64,000 bases of DNA from Gnetum montanum (lineage: Eukaryota; Streptophyta; Gnetopsida; Gnetales; Gnetaceae): assembly GCA_015680685.1 (NCBI GenBank), contig MNCI01026219.1, forward strand, positions 719,875-783,874, read 5' to 3'. The position numbers and the translations under genes are program-made. Position 1 is the stretch's first letter; every line of letters begins with the position of its first letter. A model generated the notes under the pieces. It had not been told where the DNA came from, did not search any database, and saw nothing but the letters and a program-made list of their open reading frames with translations. Of the stretch, positions 55,691 to 64,000 are shown piece after piece.

Positions 55691-56971
55691 TCTGCAATGA
55701 CAATAAACTAGCACCTATTCGGTATGACATCAAACTGCCACAGTCTCATCCGCTAGAGTCCGCTAAGACTATAAACTAGTTTGCCTCTTCATAGTCTGCC
55801 ATGACTATAAACTAGCATCGTATCATCCGCTACGAAGATAAACTAGCAATGTCCAATGTGTTATGATGTAAAACTAACCCACGATAGTCCACTACGACTA
55901 TAAACTAGCAGCTTCATTGCTAGTCTCTCGATCTGTGGCTGCATTGAAACTTCATCAGAGCCACTGCCTTGCTCACCATCAACCAATCTTGACAACATGG
56001 ATGCTATTCTTATACAGTGTCTAAAATTTCATTTGTTGCTTGAATTTCATCAGTTGCTATTGAAGTCTAGGTTTGCTTACTCATTCATGGTTTTCTTGCC
56101 TCCTTGGAGTTGTGTTTGCAGGATGACACTCAGAGGTGTTCGTACAAGAATGCACTACATCACAGCAGCGAGGTAAGACGTTGTTCATAACACATGTGAC
56201 AAGACTAATCAAGCTATTCACTAGTACACCTCCTGTTACATATACCGCCTATCCCTCAACACTTTCCACTTAGTTATGTCCTGGACACACCTAGTGCAGC
56301 CTAAAACATTTAACACACTGTCGCATACTGCACCACTCTTGAGCAGTTGCAACCCACAACATGGCATCTGAACATGCACCTAAAAAGAAAAAGAGCAAAG
56401 AGAAAAATTAGCCACAAGACCCTTGGCACTTCCCATAAGCCCTAGGCGGGGAGGCAGTTGTCTTGACAACAAATGCTCATGTCTAAAACAATCAAGTAAC
56501 ATCTCGTTGCATGGCTTTGGCTCTCCGTCAACAGGTTCCCTTGAAACACTAAACAAAGGCCTTGTTCCTCCAAAGAACGCAACACATCATCACGTGGCTT
56601 TGGTTGTGCCAAAAAGTCCTCTCAAGCACTAAAGAAGGATCTTGTGCCACCAAAGGACGCACATCACATGTCTCGATGCCGAGTCTGCCAAACAATGGCT
56701 ATTGACAAGGATTAGCATGACCTGTATACACACTAGAACATTCCCTTGATCATGCACAATCCCTTGAGTGACTACCAATCCTTGCAATTTTTATTTCCCC
56801 ATCTAGCTACAAACTTCATCTTTCCAATCCCATGTACTACTGAACATGGTATGATGACGTCTAGCTAGGTGCCAAAGGACAATGTTTCTACCAAGTTGCT
56901 TGTGGTTTTTTGTACTTCTTTATCGACGCTTCTTAGGTTGATTCCTCCAAGCGTCAACAAAGAGGGGCTAA
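55691..56971 (+). other. 3' UTR of element G up to the PPT
   Basis: Colinear with 38010-39293. Holds irregular TAAACTAG repeats, a roughly 80-base direct duplication (56510-56665), the stem-loop at 56918-56962 and the polypurine tract AAAGAGGGGC just before LTR3. The 69-codon frame at 56423, also present at 38745, is probably a chance frame in a conserved UTR. Confidence 0.7.
56918..56962 (+). promoter_or_regulatory. PPT-proximal stem-loop (LTR3 side)
   Basis: Arms CTTTATCGACGCTT and AAGCGTCAACAAAG, 12 of 14 paired. Compared with the LTR2-side copy, a T-A pair is changed to C-G on both arms. Confidence 0.65.
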
Positions 56972-58451
56972 TGAAACACCATAAAATTCTGAGCTTAGTA
57001 CTTCTCCAGCAAGAGTCGAGCTAAGTCATGATGTTCCCCAGCATGACCAAAGCTTGAGGGCCCCACAGACAGCTTCAAACCGTAGAACTCAATAAGAAAT
57101 AGTTCCATGGGATCCACAAATGACCTCAGCAACATCTAGTATCAAACATGGCAACTTCAGAGCTCGAGATACTTAGTTCTCACTAAGTATGCAGTATGCA
57201 GTGTATATGCCCAGCACATATTCTTAGCGTACACTCCCGGCGTTTACGCCCAGCGTATACGCTTAGCATGCGATCTCAAAGATGACATGGAAATGGCACT
57301 CAAAGGAACAAAGCAATTATCAGGTGTCATCCTGAGCTCTAGAAAGATGAATCTTGGTCTCGACATCATATACTTTGGAGTTCATATGCTGAGCATGTAC
57401 ATCCTGCACGCCTAGCGTATACGTCCAGCATGTACATCCTGCATGCCCAGCGTAGACGCCCAGCATAGGTGTTCAGCGTATACGCCCAGTGTATACGCTC
57501 GACATGGACAATGTGTACACCTAGTATACCAATCAAAGCTCTTCAGAACCATGTTAGATCAAAGCCGACAGACCTGAAAATCCACAGGGAACATTCTCGT
57601 GACATCCAAATATAAATCCGAGGGTCAAATGACTTCTTTTATTTCAGTCAAGTCTATACGCTAAGTTCACACACCCAATGTGTATACAATAGCGTATAGC
57701 ATTGTACGCTAGCATACAGCAGTATACGCTGGCATACAGTATGCTGTGCACTTATAAAATTTCATTCTTTCACACCTGGTCAATGTGCCACATGTCACCC
57801 GACCCGAGAGCCCAGCACTTCGTAGCCAATCATTCCCTCTCAGATCTGAGTCGAACATCTAAACCCGTATAAAAATCCCAATTTTTGACTGGATCGAGGT
57901 GGAGGGAAAGAACTAAAGGCATCTTGGCAAAAATCGGGGAAGACCACACTAAGCAAATTGAGAACCCTGCATCCTATACGCTGGACTTCAACCCTACACG
58001 CTGAACATACAACCTCTACGCTGTGCCTGCAATCTGAACTAGCACGCTGCCACACCCTTGAATTCACCGAGGCTCTTTTTCCACCTTGTGTCACATCCAT
58101 AACTGCGTTAAGACCGGTGCATTGTAACTTCCATTATGCGATGACATTGCCACATTTTTGCTAAGATTTGTTACAGTTTTATCATTCATTCTTGTATGCT
58201 CATCGTTTATGTTCTTGTATGTTTACGCTTAGTTTTACATTAGTTATGCTGTTTACACATAACCCGGCGTACAATATATCGGTATATGCTTGGGGAAATC
58301 CTTGTCTGATTTGCGTGTGGACCACTTAAGGTACTCTACCTTCATTAATTCTAGATTTCCCTCAAGCGAAGGTAGGGTCTTCTGTGCTTGTCCTAGGATC
58401 TCCTAGTCTCTGTTTCGTTCCAGCTGGAGACTGATGATTTTGGATAGTACA
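56972..58451 (+). repeat. LTR3 of element G (3' LTR)
   Basis: TGAAACACC to TAGTACA, 1480 bases. TATA at 57868-57876. Outside it at 58452 is element H LTR sequence. Confidence 0.85.
57868..57876 (+). promoter_or_regulatory. TATA box of LTR3 of G
   Basis: TATAAAAAT in the same CTAAACCCG context as LTR1. Confidence 0.65.
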
Positions 58452-58947
58452 TGCGTTAGTGGCAAAAATGAGCATTTTTGGAGCTAAAATCTGAAGTTCT
58501 AGAGGCTGAAACTTGGAGAAATCATTAATGGACCTTGAGAGTGACTTTTCCCTTCAAAATCAGACCATTTTAACACTGTTTTGAGGCTATTTTGAGGCTC
58601 TAAAAGTTGGTCACGTTGTGGTCACGGCCAACATGACTGCCTAGTGTGACCTACAGAAACTGTGTAGTTTGGCTTGAAATTTGGACTTCTGAATGCTGAG
58701 ACTTGGAGTGGACATCAATGGCTCTTAAGGATGGCTTGCACCCTCAGGTTTGGATCACTTTTTATTTGATTTTGAAACTATTAGAGTTGCTCATGTTGAG
58801 GGCAAGCTAGCTTGATAGTGTGATCAAGCTGGCTTGAGCAAGGTGAGGTGAACTCAATGCCTTAGCCAAAATTTTTCCTTCTGAATGCTTGAAAGGGCTT
58901 GAGTCATTTTCAATTTAAAGTGCTAGGCTGAAATTAGTGGTGTTTTA
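58452..58947 (-). repeat. 3' LTR of element H, outer part (U3 start)
   Basis: Minus-strand start TAAAACACCACTAATTTC at 58947 matches the LTR start of G (TGAAACACC). GTCAC...GTGACC repeats are shared with the other part at 36347. It runs to the G insertion point. Confidence 0.75.
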
Positions 58948-60368
58948 TTGGACCCTTTTTGTTGACGTCTAGAGGAATCTACTCGAGAGGCATCGACAAA
59001 GAAGTGCAAAACACCATGAACAAACAAGTACCAAACTTTAACTGTCAACCCTTGGTTGGATGTCATCGCACCATTTTTAGAAGTACATGGGATTGAGGGA
59101 ATGTGGTTCAAGATGTAGGGGAATTGGTTGTAATGAGGGGAAGCTAGCAGTTGATGAAGGGTTATGATTGCTATCGAGATTATGGGAGAGGAGTGCTCTC
59201 ATTTGAATGAGCTATATCTTTGGTCCTTGTCCATAGCCAATGTTCAGCAAACTCAGAACCAAGACATGAGAAGTGCGTTCTTTAGAGAAACGGGGCTCTT
59301 ATAGAGTGTTTACAGGGCCCGTTGTAAATAGCCAAAGCCACGCGATGGTGTACAACATGGTCTCTTTGAGATACAAGTGTAACTATTTTTCAAGAAAATT
59401 GCCTTCTCACTTGGGGCTTGTATGAAAATAACCAATAGTCTTTTGTTTATGATGTCAACAGGGTCACGAAGACCTTTTTGTGCATTTTTCTCTTTGACCC
59501 TTTTTTTGTTATTTTTCCTTTTTGTTTTTCTTGTTTATTTCTTGTTTTCTTTTCTTTTTTTCCTTTCTTTGTCTTTCTTTTTCTTTTATTTTTTTTCTTT
59601 TTTTTTGATTTTTTTGAAAGAGCTTACTTTTAGTGCGATGCTCATGTTTGAGCACTTGCATTTTATGTCATGCATTGTGTACTATGTTTTGCATTGCGAC
59701 TGCTTAGGGAGTTACAGTGTGCAACAATGTATCAAAAGTGTTGAGCTGAGTGGAATGCATCTGGGGGTATAAATGAGTAGGATAATTGGGACATGATGGG
59801 GGAAATAGGGAATGCATCAGGAGCTGGAAATATACTAATGAATGGATTGATTAACCCAGTTACGTGCGTTAGGAAGAATGTGATATCTTGTCGTCACGAT
59901 GAAGTGCATCCATGTACGAATACCTTAGGAGCATCATCCTGCAAACACAACTCTAAGAAGACAAGAAAACCAAAAATGAAACAGTCAGCTAAACACTTTA
60001 AATAAGGAGATGGAGTCACCACGTGAAATTTTCAAAGCAGACAAAATCATGAATAGCATTAGCCTCATTAAGGCCCATGAGACAAATTGTGCAGCAAGTC
60101 TTTGTGAAACATGAACAACCGATTGCAGTGACAAATCTTTTTAATTTTTGCCTGGTCGTTGATGTTGTTACCAGTTTATAGTCTTGTTGTGAATTAGTTT
60201 CACGTCATAATCCCTTGGACGGTGCTAGTTTAGCATCATGGCGGATGATGCATTGCTAGTTTATAGTCATAGAAGACTATGAAGAGGCAAACTAATTTAT
60301 AGTCTTAGTGGACTCTGGATGCTAGTTTCATGTCATGGCGGATGAATGTAGCAGTTTAGTGTTCTACC
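58948..60368 (-). other. PPT and 3' UTR of element H
   Basis: PPT-like AACAAAAAGGGTCC (minus, about 58966-58950), preceded by a degraded version of the G stem-loop. A strong pyrimidine run (59480-59620) gives a spurious hydrophobic frame. 59850-60000 matches the G 3' UTR near 38400-38540 in reverse; 60180-60370 holds irregular TAAACT repeats. Confidence 0.65.
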
Positions 60369-60680
60369 AGATAGAACTCTATGGTATCAGTTTTAAGTCA
60401 TGATGCCAGGACTATTCTGTGGTATCAGATTTAAGTCATGATGCCAGGACTATTCTATGGTATCAATTTTAAGTTATGATGCCAGGACTACTCTGTGGTA
60501 TCAGTTTTAAGTCATGATGCTAGGACTATTTTATGGTATCAGTTTTAAGTCATGATGCCAGAACTACTCTATGGTATCAGTTTTAAGTCATGATGCTAGG
60601 ACTATTTTGTTGTATCAGTTTTAAGTCATGATGCTAAGACTATTCTGTGGTATCAGTTTTAAGTCATGATGCCAGGACTA
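60369..60680 (-). repeat. 37-38-base minisatellite of element H 3' UTR
   Basis: About eight units, plus-strand text GGTATCAGTTTTAAGTCATG and ATGCCAGGACTATTCTRT, the reverse of the G unit with TTTAA changes. Confidence 0.85.
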
Positions 60681-60689
60681 TGATGTCCC

Positions 60690-61801
60690 TCAAGTTTGTA
60701 AGATATAGTACCTTTTCAAGTACAAATGATTTGTAGGATTGGCGAACTCGTTTCCATCCATGTCAACAAGTTTGAATGCTCCATTGTTGTATGCCTTGGT
60801 GACTAGGTAAGGCCCTTCCCAGTTGGTTGAGAATTTATCTAGATGTTCTTCGGTGGCCTTAAGGACTAGATCTCCTTCTTTGATTGGACATTTATGAAGA
60901 TTGTACTTGTGCCTTTGCCTCTATTGTGTTTGGTACCATTTAATTTGATCAAGCATTTGTACATGTTCTTCCTCTACCGAGTCAAGGTCAGCGATGTATA
61001 GTTCATTGTTTTGAATTTCATCGAGGAGACTAGAGAGAGTTATCCACAATGAGGGAACTTGCAATTCTAAAGGTAAAACAACTTCAGATCCGTATACAAG
61101 ACTATATGGAGTTTTACCTGTGGAGGTTCGATGTGTCGTTCTATAAGCCCATAGTGCATAGACTAATTTTTCAGCATCTTTTTGAGCACCATGATGAAAA
61201 TTTTGTTTGTAGCTTCTGCTTGACCATTGCTATGTGGGTAGTAAGGTGATGAAAACACATGTTTAATGCCTAGACTTTCACAAAAGATTTTGGTATCTAT
61301 GCTGCTAAATTGTGGCCCATTGTCGGTAACAATGGTCATTGGAATACCAAAATGAGTCACGATATTTTCCATTATGAAGGTGCAAATGTGTTTTGACATG
61401 GTCTTCCTAAGAGGAATAGCTTCCACCCACTTTGTGAAATATTTAGTTGTAGTGATAATGAAGCTATGGCCTGCTGAAGATGATGGCGTTATTGGTCCAA
61501 TTAAGTCTAAACCCCATTTTTGGAATGGCCATGTGATTTTTTTGGTATGAAATTCGTTGGGTGGTACATGTATTAGATTACCATGCTTTTGGCAAATGTC
61601 ACATGTTTTGACCTTGGAAACACAATCGTATTCCATGTGTGGCCAATAGTAACCTAAGAACCTAATATTTTTTGCCATTGCTTTAGGTGCTATGTGTCCT
61701 CTACAAAGTCCTTCATATATTTTTTCTATGATCGTTTGACCATCAGTGCTACTAACGCACATTAGCAGAATACCTTCATATGATTTATGACACAAGGTGT
61801 C
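60690..61801 (-). pseudogene. Integrase of element H (open for 210 codons)
   Basis: 61795-61163 is open: CRGHIAPKAMAKNIRFLGYYW and CVSKVKTCDICQKHGN (HHCC zinc region with the Cys pair kept), WPFQKWGLDLIGPITPSS, IVTDNGPQFSSIDTKIF and YYPHSNGQAEATNK. The DDE triad is intact. The C-terminal half (YALWAYRTTHRTSTGKTPYS, EGDLVLKATEEHLDKF, GPYLVTKAYNNGAFKLVD) follows after a shift near 61163 and ends at TGA 60692-60690. It is the best-preserved integrase in the window. Confidence 0.85.
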
Positions 61802-62495
61802 TCCTATTAATGTGTATTAGCGAGAACGTTTTCGTACGGTGTCCTTTTGAGCATTTGTCAAGTGTTGTGGAGGTCTGCCTCTTAGAAGATACTCTTTTAT
61901 GTCATCATACCATTCTATTGCATGTGTTGTACTAACAGATGCTATAAGTACTTCATTTAGAGTGTTAATTATAGGTTCGGCACAACTAGTTATAGAACTA
62001 GGCAAGGCATAAAACATTTTAGGTGTCATGTTTAAGGCTAGTGTGGCAAGTGCATCAACGACGGTGTTTTTGCTTCTAGGGATGTGTTGTATATCCACTT
62101 CTACTAGTTGCCTCACTAGATGTTTAGTCAAATCATAATACAGTTGCAAATGGAGAGCTTTGCATGCGTAGACTTTAGTGACTTGATTAATAACTAGTTG
62201 CAAATCACCTCAAACTACAAGGCGTGAGATTCCCAAAGTTAATGGCACTTGAAGTCCTCTAAGAAGACCTTTGTATTATGCTATGTTATTGGTGTATGGA
62301 AATTTTAAGTGGTAGGCAGAAGGTTGGATTTCTCCAGAGGGGTATGTTAAAATGGCTGCGAAACTTCCTCCTCGAGAGGTTGAAGCTTCATCAAAGTAGA
62401 GGATTGCCTCATAATCATCAGGTATGGTGTTTACACTATTAACATTTTCATCTAGGAATTCAGGATTTATTGTTGCTTGATTGTGCGTCAGTGAG
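61802..62495 (-). pseudogene. Second RNase H and linker of element H
   Basis: YEAILYFDEASTSRGGSFAA keeps the first Asp; NNIA comes just before a stop at 62276. VVDALATLALNM lies within the 62203-61817 frame, with the last Asp. Broken by the stop and a shift between 62276 and 62203. Confidence 0.8.
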
Positions 62496-63000
62496 ACGGT
62501 TAGTTGTATGGTTATTGCTTGACCTTTTGTGTAAGATTGAATGACATATTGTAAATCAAACTCTGCAATCATCGCTTTCCACCTAGCTAACCTACTTGAC
62601 TCATAGATGTTTTTAGTGATGGCACGGAGAACATTATCCTTGCAAATGATGTAAACCTGATTACGGAAGAGATAATGCCACCATTTCTTCAAAGAGAAGA
62701 CAAGGGGAAGGCATGATTTTTCTACGTCATTGTATTGTTGTTCATAGGCTATTAAAGCATGGCTTAGATAATATACAGGGATCTTGGCCCCATCTTGATG
62801 TTTTTGACAAAGCATGGATGCGATGGAGGAACTAGAAGTTGCAAGATAGATGTAGAAAGGTTTGTCACTTTGTGGAGAATAAATAGTTGGTAGCTGGGCC
62901 AACTCTTATTTTATGTTCTCAAACGCTTCTTGGCATTGTTAAGTCCATTGGAAATGTACATTCTTTCATAATAGATGTTGCATGGGACTAAACTTATCCA
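62496..63000 (-). pseudogene. First RNase H of element H
   Basis: Mainly in the open frame 62902-62276: FYIYLATSSSSIASMLCQK (Ser where G has Asp), KIPVYYLSHALIAYEQQYN, VEKSCLPLVFSLKKWWHYLF, YESSRLARWKAMIAEFDL. Confidence 0.8.
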
Positions 63001-63410
63001 TATGCCTTTTAATAAAGCATCTAATGAATTACAGCCTACCTTAGAGGCCACATAGTTTGGTAAGGTTTCTTGGTGGTTGCATATTGGTTATCGCTTTAAC
63101 CTTATTGGTGTCTACCTGTATCCCGGTTTCGGAAACTAGGAAACCAAACATTTTACCCATTTTAACACCGAAGACACACTTTTTTGGGTTGAGCCTAAGG
63201 TCATATTTGAGACAACGTTTAAGCACTAAGTCTAGATCTTTTTCATGTTGTTTAATTGTTTTAGACTTAACCGCTATTTGAGCAAATTGAGTATGTAGTC
63301 ACTAAATATGTATGTCATTGCTCGCTGATATGTAGCACCTACATTTTTAAGGCCAAATGGCATCATCGTATAACAAAATGGCATCTAGTGAAGTCTTGAT
63401 GGATTGTTGC
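63001..63410 (-). pseudogene. C-terminal part of RT of element H (N-terminal half deleted)
   Basis: Starts abruptly at MPFCYTMMPFGLKNVGATYQ (about 63375-63325), continues with a YIFSDYI-type end, but the YVDD motif is not seen (a lesion near 63260-63300). LKRCLKYDLRLNPKKCVFGV and FLVSETGIQVDTNKVKAI are at 63226-63080. The fingers and most of the palm are missing. Confidence 0.8.
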
Positions 63411-63499
63411 ATCTATTGTTAAAGAAAGGATTACCAGTTTTATGCCATGGTGGGCCAAAGGTAGTAACGTTTTCAAAAAATTTTGAATAGAACCGGCCA

Positions 63500-63735
63500 T
63501 TTCTGACCATGGCTAGTTTAATGTCATTGTGGATGTTTGTTGGTAGTTTTAATGTCATACCAGAAATTTCATAGTTTAAAGTCATTTCAAACATTTCGTA
63601 GTTTAATGTCATTTCAGACATTTTGTAGTTTAACGTCTTTTTGGACATTTCGTAGTTTAACGTCATTTTGGACATTTCGTAGTTTAAAGTCATTTTGGAC
63701 ATTTCGTAGTTTAACATCATTTCAGACATTTCATC
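63500..63735 (-). repeat. 30-base minisatellite after the protease end of H
   Basis: Seven units at a 30-base period around ACATTTCGTAGTTTAA (plus-strand text). In the protease frame of H it would read as a decapeptide repeat (MTLNYEMSKM). Equivalent to 45755-45965 of G by position. Confidence 0.9.
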
Positions 63736-63744
63736 TCATTCGTT

Positions 63745-64000
63745 CTATTCATTGAGTTGCCTCTTGATCTTTTGTAGCTTAACATGTGGGGCTGGGCATA
63801 TGGGTATGATTTTATATTCACCTTCCCCTTCATCGGTGATGTCAAAGGGTAGTACCTACCTCAAGGTATGAGGAAGTGAGGCTCCTATGTCTATGTCCTC
63901 TTGCGTTTCTTCAGTGCTACTTGGATTGTGAGTCAATGTTGGGTTCACGTTTTGATATATGTCCACGGTTTCTTATTTAGGCTTAATGAACTCAATTTCT
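63745..64000 (-). pseudogene. Protease C-terminal tail of element H
   Basis: Ends in EGEYKIIPICPAPHVKLQKI then a stop, homologous to the protease tail of G before its TAA at 45748. Two further stops. Cut by the window edge. Confidence 0.7.

Larger units (their letters stand above)
36386..58451 (+). mobile_element. Element G: Tat-lineage, three LTRs, with antisense gene
   Basis: LTR1 (36386-37877), a deletion-derivative body, LTR2 (39294-40821), leader, gag-protease, antisense gene region, RT-RNase H-second RNase H-integrase, 3' UTR with minisatellites, and LTR3 (56972-58451). The second, archaeal-type RNase H between RNase H and integrase marks the Tat lineage. It is inserted in the 3' LTR of H. 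Flanking 5-mers are GGTGT (left) and TGCGT (right), a poor match, so target duplication is not proved. Confidence 0.85.
58452..64000 (-). mobile_element. Element H: Tat-lineage, minus strand (right-hand part)
   Basis: From the window edge leftwards on the minus strand: protease tail, minisatellite, truncated RT, RNase H, second RNase H, integrase, 3' UTR with minisatellite, PPT and the U3 start of the 3' LTR. The rest of the LTR is at 35220-36385, beyond element G. Related to G but diverged. Confidence 0.85.

Noticed and set aside
36381-58456. 5-base target duplication of G
   Set aside because: GGTGT and TGCGT agree at only three of five bases, too weak to claim.
59422-59772. 116-codon hydrophobic frame that looks like a membrane protein
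   Set aside because: It is translated from a T-rich pyrimidine run in the H 3' UTR; there are no matching copies with a kept frame.

Overview
This is plant nuclear DNA made almost entirely of nested and tandem LTR retrotransposons of the Ty3/Gypsy superfamily. No rRNA, tRNA or CRISPR locus and no ordinary stand-alone host gene was recognised. The signs of a plant are primer-binding sites close to the 3' end of plant tRNA-Asp, Athila-type Gag-protease-RT-RNase H-integrase blocks, Tat-type blocks with two RNase H domains, and minisatellites beside pol. Nearly all retroviral-type frames carry stops and frameshifts, so the elements are old. Species cannot be told from the sequence.

Layout. 1-2038: degraded minus-strand LTR pieces and AT-rich spacer. 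2039-14168: two tandem Athila-like copies (A and B) keeping LTR, gag and protease but lacking RT, RNase H and integrase. 14169-16439: unresolved spacer with an LTR-like fragment. 16440-23539: minus-strand Athila-like element D, with a small inverted segment bounded by two N bases. 23540-28629: minus-strand Athila-like element F without integrase. 28630-35219: plus-strand Athila-like element E, cut inside integrase. 35220-36385 plus 58452-64000: minus-strand Tat element H, split by G. 36386-58451: plus-strand Tat element G with three LTRs. The inferred nesting is G inside the 3' LTR of H, H inside the integrase of E, and E inside the 5' LTR of F. The missing ends of H, E and F should lie beyond position 64000.

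The most striking object is in G. Between protease (stop at 45748) and reverse transcriptase (from about 51516) lies a complete antisense gene, 50697 to 46343 on the minus strand. It has a TATA box, a repeat-rich leader, eight exons with GT-AG introns, a final stop and an AT-rich tail. Codon phase is kept across nearly every junction, although stops now interrupt the exons. Its second exon resembles an FCP1/NIF-type HAD phosphatase fold, and exon 7 looks like a coiled coil. Minisatellites with a shared TAAACT core flank the gene; element H has a similar array at the same place next to its protease end.

How the parts work together: the LTRs carry TATA boxes and the PBS and PPT for reverse transcription; Gag-protease and RT-RNase H-integrase blocks are decayed remnants of the copying machinery; the antisense gene is a passenger with its own apparent promoter. 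All calls come from reading the sequence; no database search was run.
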